Part shown: piece after piece, positions 47,261 through 58,574 of the stretch
How the letters are laid out: each line of letters starts with the position of its first letter
How positions within the stretch are numbered: the stretch's first letter is position 1
Source of the DNA: Avena insularis
Taxonomy: Eukaryota; Streptophyta; Magnoliopsida; Poales; Poaceae
Direction of reading: 5' to 3'
DNA length: 64,000 bases
NCBI GenBank assembly: GCA_023614405.1
Contig: CM042692.1
Span: 122,071,503 to 122,135,502 of the forward strand
The notes under the pieces: model-generated
Databases searched by the model: none
What the model saw: the letters and a program-made list of their open reading frames with translations, nothing else
What the model was told of the DNA's origin: nothing
Program-made: the position numbers and the translations under genes

Positions 47261-50008
47261 AGGCGTTAAAGAAAAGTACTTATTGGGAGATAACCCAAAA
47301 GTTTTAGATGAGTCTTGGAAGTTATTACTTAAGTAATAACCGATCCTTATCCCTTTTATTTGCTTTTGTGCCAAGAGTAACCTATAATGAGAGAGAAGTA
47401 ATGGTTGGGAAAGTTGTTGTCCCGAAACAGATTTTTGTGCTACACCATAAAAATTCGTGTAAAATCTCTGTAAGTTTTTTTGAGGCGTGAATTTTTGTGC
47501 TTCTGCCCAGGTTGTTATCTAACTTTCGTTAGTTCAACACTTCTCGATTTGATCAACAGAAGGTCTTTGAAAAAATTGGTTTTTACCTGCTCGTCTGTTT
47601 TGACAGATTTCTGCCATTATTTGCATTTGCTTCTTGATGGTTCCTTTTTGAGTTGTCTTTGGGGAATTGAGCTTTTTGAAGGAAGTGCTTCAGTAGCTTG
47701 TGTTTTAATGGAAGTTTTATTGGTGTTGAAACTGAACCTAAAGACTTATTATCTTGAGTGCACTAATGTTGCTAATAAAGATTGTGTGAAGTTTTGTATG
47801 AAGGAAAAAATTCAGATGTATGGAGAGAATGATGTAATGAGATGAAGAATGTACTAAAGCTCAAGCTTGGGGATGCCACCCCATGTCACCCCAAGAATTA
47901 TCCAAGAAGTACAAGCGTCAAAGCTTGGGGATGCCCAAGGCATCCCCTTCTTCATCAATAAAAATCCCAGGTTTCTTCCAAACATTTTATTTTTATTGTT
48001 TCATGCACAGTTGTGTTGTTCTTGGAGCGTCTTCATTTTTTGTTTTTGGTTTTCGTTTTCTTGGTTTTCTTAGTTTGCTTGAATAAATTGGTTGGACCCC
48101 CTCTTTCATGCATTGGTTTTTAAATAGTTTGGTTTGGATTGGAAAAAGAGTAGGAAAGTTCATGCTTAAGTGGTAAAGAGAGCTTGTTTTTGACTGTGGC
48201 CCATGCTTTGTCATGCCATGCTTGATATTGTTTTGGCTTTATGCTTAGTGATCTTTGTTGTAGCATGACATGTTATAAACAATTGAGATTGCTTAATGTG
48301 CCTTGGAAGAATCATGCGTTGTTTTAGCATATTAAAGCATAGTATTGTGGTATTCTCCTTTGATGCTTTATTTGGGTTGATTTGGCGCATGCTCACACCA
48401 TGTTATGACTATCCCAAGTCACCATAGCCTTTATGATCCTTTAGTTTTCGACTTGTAGTATCACTTTATGCTTTGATTAATGATATTTTGTCGCTCTGCA
48501 TGATTATGGCCATTATTGCTCTCTTAGTCGGTCGCTCCCAGTCTTTTGCTAGCCTCCATAACCAAGTATGAGTTCCACTCATGCATCCAACTCCTAAAAC
48601 CAAGTTATTCCAAAGATTCCACCATACCTACCCATTAGCATTTGCTATTCCAATTATATTCATGTTTTTATCTACCTTCCGAATTAAACTTGTTATGAGA
48701 AAACTAGTGATTAAAGCTCTCACGAACTTGATGGCACACTTTACTTTTCTTGCCCTTAATAAACTTGAACCATTGTGTCATCTATGTTGTATATGCTTGC
48801 ACTTATATGTTGGGGATTAGCAGAACCATGCTGTCATGGGGAACGCTTTCAACATTGCACGTGTACATTGTACCCAGTTGATATCATGCTCTTTTGTTTA
48901 TGGATGTCGATTGTGAAATGAAAGGGCTTGTAAGTCCATGGAGTTATGTGTGTGTTAGAAAGCGCTGGGCATTGGTCTAATCCATGCCTAATCATGGTGG
49001 AAACCTGCAGCGTAACCATAATGAGCAATCTATGACGCCTTCTTCTTATAAAAAAAGAGACAGATATTGAGAAAAAGAGAAAAAGAAAAAAAGAGATATG
49101 AGAAAAGAGGAAAGAGAGAAAAAAGCACCATTTTCCCATGGTAAATAAGAAGATTGCTGAGATGCTTGTTGTCTGCTTGCCTTGTCATTTTTGATATGGG
49201 GATTCTTTCGTATCATCGAGCAAGGGGTACCCCGTTGGCGGTTCTCTATGATACACATGTACTTACTATGACAAGAACTTACCAGTAACTAAACTTGAGT
49301 AGCATGAGGAGCGGCCCTCGTATTCAAGGGACATGAGATTTCCAACTTATACTTTGTCAAGCATATACTCCATAGTTTGTTCACTTTAACCTTAATCACT
49401 TCAAGATGCTTATGATAGGGGCAATGAGAGCTGAAAGCTAATAAGTACCATAATTTTTGGAAGCTCTTTAGGAAACTTGAATCCCTGCTTCCTTCTATGA
49501 AGGCCTTTCTTTTACTTTTATTTGAGTCTCCACCTTCTATCTTTATGCACCTATTTTGAGAGCATAGTGGCCATTCTTAGTTCTATGTGCATTGTCCCAA
49601 GACTTGTTGATTGATGCATAATTTTGATATTGCCTGTTCTTAAAGTATTTGTATCTAGTCACCGTTATAAACTTTGAAGGTGTCCTATGCATTTATGATT
49701 TGCTACTCTATGAGGGACAAGATGAATGCCACTATGCTATGTTTTCTATATGTGAAACAAACAAACGTCTTTCAATGCATTGTTATTCATGAATCTTTTG
49801 TTTGTACCTTTTCATGTTACAACATAGTTGCTAGGTCTTATTGTTATAACTATATCTTTCATGTCTATGTTAGAGTACTTTGAACCCAGCTTTCAATGCT
49901 TGCAAATGGTTTTGATCTTGATTGTGATGGTGCATGTCACCTCAAAAATTGTTCTTTCTTTTTATCCTTACCTACTCGAGGACGAGCAGGAGTTAAGCTT
50001 GGGGATGT
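47261..50008 (+). other. Conserved 3' interior of element C
   Basis: About 2.7 kb after the ORF. Contents in order: hairpin TTGGGAGATAACCCAA (47283-47298), a small KLGDA-type ORF with hairpin (47867-48073, hairpin 47927-47947), the block shared with A, B and the window-edge element (48560-49520), a purine tract (49045-49115), and the terminal polypurine tract AAGCTTGGGGATGT (49995-50008). No enzyme domain is visible. Confidence 0.8.
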
Positions 50009-50330
50009 TGATACGTTGCAAACGTATCTATAATTTTTGATGTTCCATGCTTGTTTTATATCTAGTTTCTTATGTTTTTTCCACACTTTGGGGTATTTTT
50101 ATACACTTTCCTAGACTAACCTATTAACAAGATGCCACAGTGCCAGTTGACTGTTTTCTACTGTTTTTGGTTCCAGGAAAGTCAGAAAATCAATATTCTC
50201 GGAATTGGACGAGACAAAAGCCAATATGCCTATTTTTCCCGTAGCAACACGGAAACACGAAGCAGAGACGAAGTAGGGCACCAAGGTGGGCACGCCATAT
50301 GGTGGCGCGGGCTAGCCCTGGCCGCGCCAC
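50009..50330 (+). repeat. 3' LTR of element C, first part
   Basis: Starts TGATACGTTGCAAACG right after the polypurine tract and matches 43169-43490. It stops at 50330, where element A begins, and resumes at 60085. Confidence 0.92.
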
Positions 50331-51823
50331 TGATAACCCACAATTATAGGGGGTGTATCGCAGTATTTTCGATAAGTAAGAGTGTCGAACCCAACGAGGA
50401 GCAGAAGGTGCTGGCTAGTGGTATGGATCAGGAATTCTCTGCAAATACTTAGCAAACGGATGTTTAGGGGTTTTCGATAAAGCAAGTAAACAAAGTATGA
50501 GTAAATAAAATACAATAGGAATAAATGCAGCAAGTGGCCCAATCCTTTTATTTAGCAAAGGACAAGCCGGTTGTATTACTTAAGATGACCAAACGTTCTC
50601 GAGGACACATGGGAACACTGTCAAGTGCTTTCGCTTCATATAGTTGATTAATCTTCTTTAGCTTGCTAAGTGTTGTGTGGGTGAACCTGTGCTAATGTAC
50701 CAACCTTCCTAGGACTAATACATACTTGTGATTATACCCCTCGCAAACATCCGTAAGTACAAGAAAGTAATTAAGGTAAAAACCTAACCACAACTTTAAA
50801 CTCTAAGAACCTTACGTCCCTTGTGCAATGGTTTCCTAACGGGGGTTCATGTTTCTGTCACTCTGGCAACCCCTATTAGTAGCCAAATACACAATGCATT
50901 CCCCTAGGCCCATATAGGTGAAGTATGATGTAGTCGATGTTCACATGACACCACTAGAAGAAGTACACCACAACTTAAATATCAAACTATTGAATCTTTC
51001 TCAACACAACTCCACTACTAACAACATGACTTCTCCCATGTCCTCAAGAACAAAACGAACTACTCACAAGAAATCATATGGATCATGATCAGAGATGGAA
51101 TAATGATGTATAACAATCTGAACATAAACAATAATTCAATGGTTCACTCAATAGCATCAACTACAAAGAGTAATCAACACCGGGAAAGTTTCCCTTATGA
51201 ACTATGCAAGATTCAATGCAATTGTTACAGCAATATGGAGATGGTGATGAGGGTACTGATGGTGATGATGGTGGTGGTGATGATGATGATGATCCCGATG
51301 AAGTACAGCTTGATGGTGGTGTTGATGGCGATGATCTCCCCTCTCCGGGAAGGAATTCCCCCGGCAGAAATCTGTCTGCCGGAGAGATCTTTCTCTCTCG
51401 GTGTTTTCTGCCTGTAGGCGGCGGAATCTTCCGTGTCGCCCAGTCTTAGGGTTCGGAGGATAATATACGCCAGAGGGGAGTGGATCAGGTGGCCACACCA
51501 CCTGGTGGCGTGACCTAGGCTGGCCCACGCCAGGGGGTGGTGTGGGCCCCCTGTGGCCCATCTCTAGCTCCCCTTCTGGCTTCCTTCGTCTTCTGGAAAA
51601 ATAGGATTTTCCGTATATTTTCCTGGATTTTGTGATCGTCGCGAATTTTGCCTCCAAACAGCACCTTTTCCATCAGAATCCTGACTACAGTGGTCCATGC
51701 TCCAAAAGTCATCAACCATGCAAAAACAGATGAAATAACATAAGTATCACCTCTCAATATGAAATATATCAATGAATAACAGTGAATTATGACATAGAAT
51801 AGTGATGCAAAATAGACGTATCA
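50331..51823 (-). repeat. 3' LTR of element A
   Basis: 1,493 bp, TGATAACCCACAATT to GACGTATCA. It contains the GAT/ATG microsatellite (51230-51300) and the GC-rich promoter hairpin near 51490-51545. The purine tract follows at 51824-51838 (sense AAGCTTGGGGGGAGT). Confidence 0.92.
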
Positions 51824-51838
51824 ACTCCCCCCAAGCTT

Positions 51839-53835
51839 AGACTTCGCTTGTCCCTGTTTAAACCGAGCTCAATAAACATGACCTCAGGTTTATGGAGTGA
51901 AGAGTCGATAAAAGAATACGGACAAGAAGCATCACATTCATCAAATACATAGATCATAATAGAAGACAACTCACTATTATATAACTTAACTTGTAATGGG
52001 TAAAGGAAACACAATAAAGATACATAAAGTAAATCATAATTGGTAATGGCAAACTTAGCTCTTGGTCGAAGAATAGTTGATAATTTGCTGGAGTTCAGAA
52101 ATAACTGTTTTTTCAATAATAGCTTTCAAAGTAGTAAACCTCAAGATAAGAGCAATGTGCAAAACAAGGAACGTAATAAACATGATTGAATAAATCATCA
52201 TATGAATGAATGAAACACAACAACTCAAAATACTTGCTGAGATAGAAGGGAATAGGTTTACTGACTCAACTAAAAAGTAAAAGAAAGGCCCTTCGCAGAG
52301 GGAAGCAGGGATTGCGAGTCTCATAAAGAGCTCCCAAAAATTAAGATACTTACTAGCTTTCATCTCTCATTGCCCCTATCATAGGCATCTTCAGGTTATT
52401 AAGGTTAAAGTGATCAAATATGAGGATATGCATTGACAAGTTGTAAATTGAGAATCTCATGTCCCTTGAATACGAGGGCCGCTCCTCATGCTACTCAAGT
52501 TTAGTCACCGGTAAGTTCTTGTCATTGTAAGCATATGTGTATCATAGAGAACCGCCAATGGGGTACCCCTTGCCCGATGATATGGAAGAATCCCCATATC
52601 AAAATGACAAGGCAAGCAGACAACAAGCATCTCAACAATGTTTTTATTTACCATGGGAATATGGTGCTTTTTTTTTCTCTTTCGTCTTTTCATAATCTCT
52701 TTTTTTCTTTTTCTCTTTTTTCTCAATATCAGACTATTTTTTTATAAGAAGAATGCTTCATAGATGCTCGTTATGGTTACGCTGCAGGTTTCCACCATGT
52801 CTGCATGGATTAGACCAGCGGCCCAGGCGTTTCTCTAACACACATGCATAACTCCATGGACTTACAAGCTCCCCTTTCATTTCACACCGACGACATCCAT
52901 AGACAAAAGAACATGATATCAACTAGGTACAAAGTACCAGTGCAATGTTGAAAGCGTTCCCCATGACAACATGGTTCTGCTAATTCACAACTTACAAAGC
53001 GCAAGCATATACGCAACATAGGTGAGCACAATGGTTCAAGTTTATTAAGTGCAAGAAAGTAAAGTGTGCCATCAAGTTTGTGAGAGCTTTAATCACTAAT
53101 TTTCACATAACAAGTTTAATTTGGGAGATAGATAAAACAAGAATTTACTTGAAATAGCAATAATGCTACTAGGTAGGTATGGTGGACACAAATGGCAAAG
53201 GTTTTGGTTTAAAGGAGGTGGATGCACGAGAAGAATTCCCTCTCAGTACAGGTTTTTGGCTAGCAAGGTTGGGTAGCAAGTACAAGAGTTGAAGGAAACA
53301 AACGAACATACAAGTGATAAAGACAAACATGCAATATTCCTTGGAAGCACAAAAGATCTTAACTAGAGAATACTAGACTTATGAGCAAATCAATGAAATA
53401 AAGATGATGAAATTATTTTTCTTTAGAGTACTTTTATCTTTTTCATTCAACTCTCAAAAATAGTGTTGGTACTGACCGAGCCAGGTTTGCCAAAACCAAC
53501 TAAATTAACTCAATGATCCCAAAGTGATACTAATACTAACAACAAGATCAATCATATAACCACGAATTGAAAACTAATATAAGCTATGAAAAAGAGTGAA
53601 TGATAGAACTTCTCATTAATATTCCATAACGGCAACTCACACCAAGGGATACATATCTAACGAGAGAGGGGACACTTCCATAATGCAAACCATCCTACAT
53701 AATAACTTCTCTATTCATGATATGACTCTACTAATAAGGTAAAAAGATAGAAGATAGTGATGTGATACCGCGGCACTCCCCCAAGCTTGGAACAAGCCAA
53801 GGGGATGCCAAACCTGATGACGAATTACTCTTTTG
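51839..53835 (-). other. Conserved non-coding 3' interior of element A
   Basis: Holds the shared block (about 52300-53260, anchor 52946-52984) and a long purine tract in sense (52670-52740). Another AAGCTTGGGGGAG copy lies at 53775-53788. No domain-bearing frame is seen. Confidence 0.75.
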
Positions 53836-54354
53836 GTGGTGGTGGTATCCTCTCGATGAGTTCTTTGATCAGTTTCCCCAAGTCCTCGATCTCGAAGGTG
53901 AGATTACGAATCAGCTATGAGTTTTTCTCAATGCGGCTCATGATCATGTCGGGTTGAGAATTCCAGCTCTTGCTATTCTTTCCCCACTCTTCCTCCTTGA
54001 AGTCTTCTTTTCCTGCATGGCTAGAACAAGGCAAATCCCAATTGGAGGGTAATTTCCCCTTGGGCATATTCTGGTATTGATGCTCATGGATAAGGGTATG
54101 GAAAGGATTCTTGGTGCATGGAGGAAGTGACCGTGGAGCCAAGCAGTGACGAGGAGCTTTCCCCTAGTCTGCATCCATGCAGTCCTTCTAACCCTAGCAG
54201 GTTTTGTCACCACTCCAATGCTTGCAATGGTAGTGCCGGTGTGCAGATGTTGGCCTTGCTCCTCTTCATCTTCACTCTTGATCTCCTTCTCCTTCCCGGG
54301 GTCTTGGAGGTCTTCCTCCATAGGCTCCTTCCCTTTATCCTTGGCGGACACCAT
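53836..54354 (-). pseudogene. Third ORF of element A: acidic, coiled-coil protein (broken)
   Basis: In sense it starts MVSAKDKGKEPMEEDL at 54354 and continues with an acidic Glu/Asp-rich part. It changes frame near 54100 and meets one stop (near 53930). It then reads LTFEIEDLGKLIKELIERIP followed by Pro-Lys-Glu and a stop, which looks like a short coiled coil ending in a Pro run. I recall similar ORFs in other Triticeae Gypsy elements but know no function. Confidence 0.55.
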
Positions 54355-55440
54355 TGTGCTTCTAAGCTTTCAAGAATAGTTCCTGGCAGAAACAGATCGA
54401 AACAAAAACATGACGAAAACACGATATACGAACCTCGGGAGATCCGGGGGGTTATATATTACGAAGTTTCATAACAAAAGGAAGGTACTGGGCGAAAACG
54501 AGTCGGAGGCGGAGTCCGGGGTGGACTCACCACCTGGTTGCGCGGCCAGGGGAGGGCCCGCGCCACAAGGTGGTGTGAGCCACCCTGGCTCCGTTTCCGT
54601 CCCTTTTTCGCTTTGTAGCTTTCCTTAGTGTCTAAAAACTACAAAAATATAGTTGGATAGTATTTTCGCGGAACTTTTCTTACCAAAACTGTTACCTAAT
54701 TGAAAACAGACTCTGCAGGTCTCTGAATTTGGTATCTAGTAGATTCTTCCGGAGTCATCACTTGAATAACATCAATATCTTCATCTTCATACTCTTATTA
54801 CTTGAGTCATAAAACCTTTCTCTTCCTTATTACACCATTATCTCCACTTCCTGAAATTTCTTTCACACAAAACTTCACACAGTTCTCATTAGCAACATTA
54901 GTATAAATGAAGTGATAATACCTTTTGAGTCCAACTTCAACTGAAAACCATAAAAACATAAGCTACTGTATCAATTCCTTCCGAAAACCCAAAAAGAATT
55001 CAAGAAGGAGATCGAATACAGAAGCAAATGCAAGAGTGGCAAAATCTGTCAAAACAGACCAACAGGTAAAGATCAATTTTTTCAAAAATCTTCTGTTGCT
55101 CAAATCAAAAAGTGAAAAACTAACGAAAGTTAAATAACAACCTGGGTCAGAAGCGCAAAAAATTACAGCTCAATCCGACATACAGAGATCTCTTACGAAT
55201 TTTTACGGTGAAGCACAGAAATCTGTTTCGGGACAGCAACTTCCCCAAATATTACTTCTCTCTCATTAGAGGTTGATCTTGACACAAAAACCAAACAAAA
55301 CGGATAAGGAGCGGTTATTACCGAAGTAATAACTTCCAAGACTCAAAGAAACAAAAACAAACTGAAGGCAAAAACAAATTGGGTTATCTCCCAAAAAGCT
55401 CTTTCTTTATAGCCATTAAGATGGGCATGATAATTTTGGA
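54355..55440 (-). other. Element A spacer between the third ORF and the membrane-like ORF
   Basis: Contains the post-ORF hairpin TTGGGTTATCTCCCAA (55379-55394) and a GC-rich inverted segment (54515-54600) resembling the LTR promoter hairpin. It also has sequence shared with elements B and C (for example 55170-55350). No gene is seen. Confidence 0.6.
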
Positions 55441-55459
55441 GATGCTCACATAGGAATAT

Positions 55460-56880
55460 GAATTGAAGTGAAAGAGAGCATTAAGAAGCAAAAATACACA
55501 CATTTAAGTCTAATCCACTTCCTATGCAAGGGGATTTTTTAAACAAACAAGTTGTTGAAACCAGAGGCTACAAGCATAGGAAGGCAAAAGAAGTGCAACA
55601 TAAAAACTTTCAACATAAAACGAGGAAACTTGATATTATTGAGATGCATAAGAACACTTTTCCCTCTCTCATAGTAACTTTCAGTATCATGCATAAACTT
55701 AACAATATAACTATCACAAGAACCATCATAGTAATGATCACTTATTCTAACAGAAAACACAGGAATACTAGCTCTCATAACACTAGTTTGTGAAACAATA
55801 TTAGAGGTATCCTTACAAAGGATAGTGTGTCCCTCTTCTTCATATTTAGCAACAAAGTCTTTCACATTTGCTATTATAGGTTCATCAACCATTTGTTTAT
55901 CAGGTTCAACAGCTTTGATTATACTTTCATTAACCCTACTAGCTATCATAGAATGTTCCTTAATCTTAACTAGGAAAGGCATTTTCTCAATATAAGGTTC
56001 AGGTAAAACATGATTAGCAGTATAAACTTCAGTATTTCTTGCAGGAACACTCTTAGCAATATCTTTTTAAGGTTCATGATACTTATTCCACTTTTTTTAG
56101 GCACTTCAATGTAGGAAGCAAAAGCCTTGAAATAAGAAGCAATAGCTTGAGAGTCTAGACCATAAGCATTTTTAATATTTTGAAAGTCATCAGTTCCCAT
56201 AAAAGATTCAATGCATTCATAATCATAATTTATACCTGACTTTCTACCTTTGTCATTCTCCTAAGCTTCAGCATTGTCTTGAATACGGTCCAGAAGATCC
56301 CATTTATCTTCTTCTTCCATGCGAGTGAATGATCCAGCACAAGAAGCATCCAATAAATCCTTGCCATGTAGAGGGAGCCTTGTGTAAAAGTTATTGATAA
56401 TAATATTGTTGGGGAGCTCATGAATGGGACATTTGAGCATTAGTAACTTCAATCTCCCCCAAGCTTGAGCTGTACTCTCTCCATCAAGAGGCCAAAAGTT
56501 GTATATTTGATTCCGATCTTTATGAATCTCACTAGGAGGATAAAACTTTGAATAAAAGAGAGGCACTATTTCCTCCCATTCCAGAGCTTGACCATTCTTC
56601 AGCAGCTTATACCATTCCTTAGCTCTTCCTTTTAGTGATAATGAGAATAACTTCTTCTTAACTTAATCCGTAAATAATCAAGCAAATGATCACCGGGATG
56701 AGTTCCATCCCCAACATAGTAATATAGAGTAATCATCAATAATTCTCTTGTGGTATTTAAAACATCATCCCTCGTCGGTGGTGGTTCATCTACTACCTTA
56801 GCAGTGGTAGTAGTAGTACCAAATAAGAAACTTAGCGAGTTATCCATAACAAAAATAAACCAACTAGCAGAAGTAAACAA
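55460..56880 (-). pseudogene. Element A gag region and membrane-like ORF, frameshifted
   Basis: Four frame pieces in sense: an N-terminal segment starting MDNSLSFLFGTTTT (ATG near 56847), a gag core (FYPPSEIHKDRN, AQAWGRLKLLMLKCPIHELP), a middle part, and a tail with CDSYIVKFMHDTESYYERGK and then NNIKFPRFMLKVFMLHFFCL. The tail matches the end of the element C ORF (CDSYIVNFIHDATESYYERG). At least three frameshifts or stops separate the pieces. No protease, RT or integrase is present. Confidence 0.7.
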
Positions 56881-56929
56881 TACTCACAGTAGAAGTTTCC
56901 TTTACCAGTTCCACTCTCCAATAGCGCTT

Positions 56930-58537
56930 TGATGGCTCAATACATGACGCCCAGAAAAGTGCTTGGTGCGTGGTGTTGATGTAGAGCTCGTTTGGAACCC
57001 CAAGAGGAAGGTATGATGAGCACAACAACAAGTTTCTCTTAGTTGTGAAACCAAGGTTTAATCAAACCAGTAGGAGCAAGGAAACACCTCAAAGGTGTTA
57101 CTAGCTGAGCTTTGGGTGTATGCGCACGGTGCTAGTAGCAACGGTGGAGACAACACACAACCACAGAACTTTGTCCCCAACTTGCGATGAGGTTGTCAAT
57201 GTCACCGTGTTTTGCGGAAAACAAAGGATTAAACGTATCGAATGGAAAGAAGTAATAGTTTGCAGAAAGTAAACACAAAGCAGTAAAAGATTGTAGATTG
57301 TCTATAAAAGACAAGGACCGGGATCCATAGTTCACTAGAGGTGGCTCTCCTTAGATAGATAACATGCTGGGTGAACAAATTACAGCGGGGCAATTGACAA
57401 ACACCAAGAAAGCAATACATGCATATACTAATCATCTTGACTCCTTTGAGACTTGATTGGGCATTACAACATAATACATAGACCGCCATCCAACTGCATC
57501 TATGACTAATAATCCATCTTCAGGTTATCATCCAACCCTCCGATTAAGTTGCAAGCAACAGATTATTGCTTTACGAATCTGCGTGTAAAGTAAACAATAC
57601 AATTGTTATATGAACAAAAGATCGTTGTTTTCTCCTAGTAGCAACAAAGACATCTAGTACCTTAGAGATTTCGTCACTTCCCCATTACGGAGGCATGAAC
57701 CCACTATCGAGCATAAATACTAACTTGAGTTGCTAGCATCTACTTGGCCAAGATAGCTACTAACAATGGAAAGCATGCAGGATCTCAAATAACAAAGACA
57801 TGATAGAATCAATAATCAATCTGAAATAGCATCTCAATATCCATCGGATCCCCGCAAACACAACATGTATGGATTACAAATAGATGATCTTGATCATTAA
57901 CGGAGCTCACAATATCTAAACATGAAAGCACAAAGGAGGAGAAACCAGCCATCTAGCTACTACATGGATCCGTAGTCCAAGGATGAACTACTCACGCATC
58001 ACACCGGAGGCTTGCATGGTGATGAAGAAGACCTCCAGGGTGAATTCCTCTCCCGTAGGTGCCGGAAGAGCTCAGATCCTCCCAATCTAGGGATGGAGAT
58101 GACGGCTCTGAGACTCTTTCGTGGATTTTTGATCGGGTACTTAGGGTTTTTGTCCCGAGGGAAACTTATAGGCGGAAGGAGAGGCCGAGGGGGTGCTGGG
58201 GTCGGCCAGACCACCCCCTGGCGTGGGCCAAGCCTGGCCGTGTGGCCAGGTGGTGTGGCCGGCCCCTGGCCCCTCTCCGTCTCGTATTCTGGCACTTGAT
58301 CCCTTCCAAAAAAATAGGCACTTGGGCTTTTGTCCCATCCAATTCCGAGAATATTCATTTTCTGACTTTTCTGGAACCAAAAACAATAGAAAACAGGCAG
58401 CTGGCACTGTGGCTCTTGTTAATAGGTTAGTTCAAGAAATCATATGAAAAGTACTCCAAAGTTGGAACAAAACACAAGAAAGTGGATAAAACTAAGCATG
58501 GAACATCAAAAATTATAGATACATTTGCAATGTATCA
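56930..58537 (-). mobile_element. Solo family-B LTR nested in element A
   Basis: 1,608 bp, TGATGGCTCAATACATG to CAATGTATCA, flanked by a perfect duplication CGCTT (56925-56929 and 58538-58542). There is no interior. It lies only 8 bases from the primer-binding site of element A, so it separates that site from the gag region. It keeps the hairpin, TATA and AAACCCTA features near 58140-58260. Confidence 0.92.
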
Positions 58538-58545
58538 CGCTTCAC

Positions 58546-58563
58546 TCCCCGGCAACAGCGCCA
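58546..58563 (-). other. Primer-binding site of element A
   Basis: In sense TGGCGCTGTTGCCGGGGA, one change from the site in element B. It lies 11 bases inside the 5' LTR. Confidence 0.8.
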
Positions 58564-58574
58564 GAAAATAGTCT

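Noticed and set aside
51204..51657. His-rich and Asp/Gly-rich frames in LTR A
   Set aside because: They are translations of a GAT/ATG microsatellite present in every copy of the LTR.
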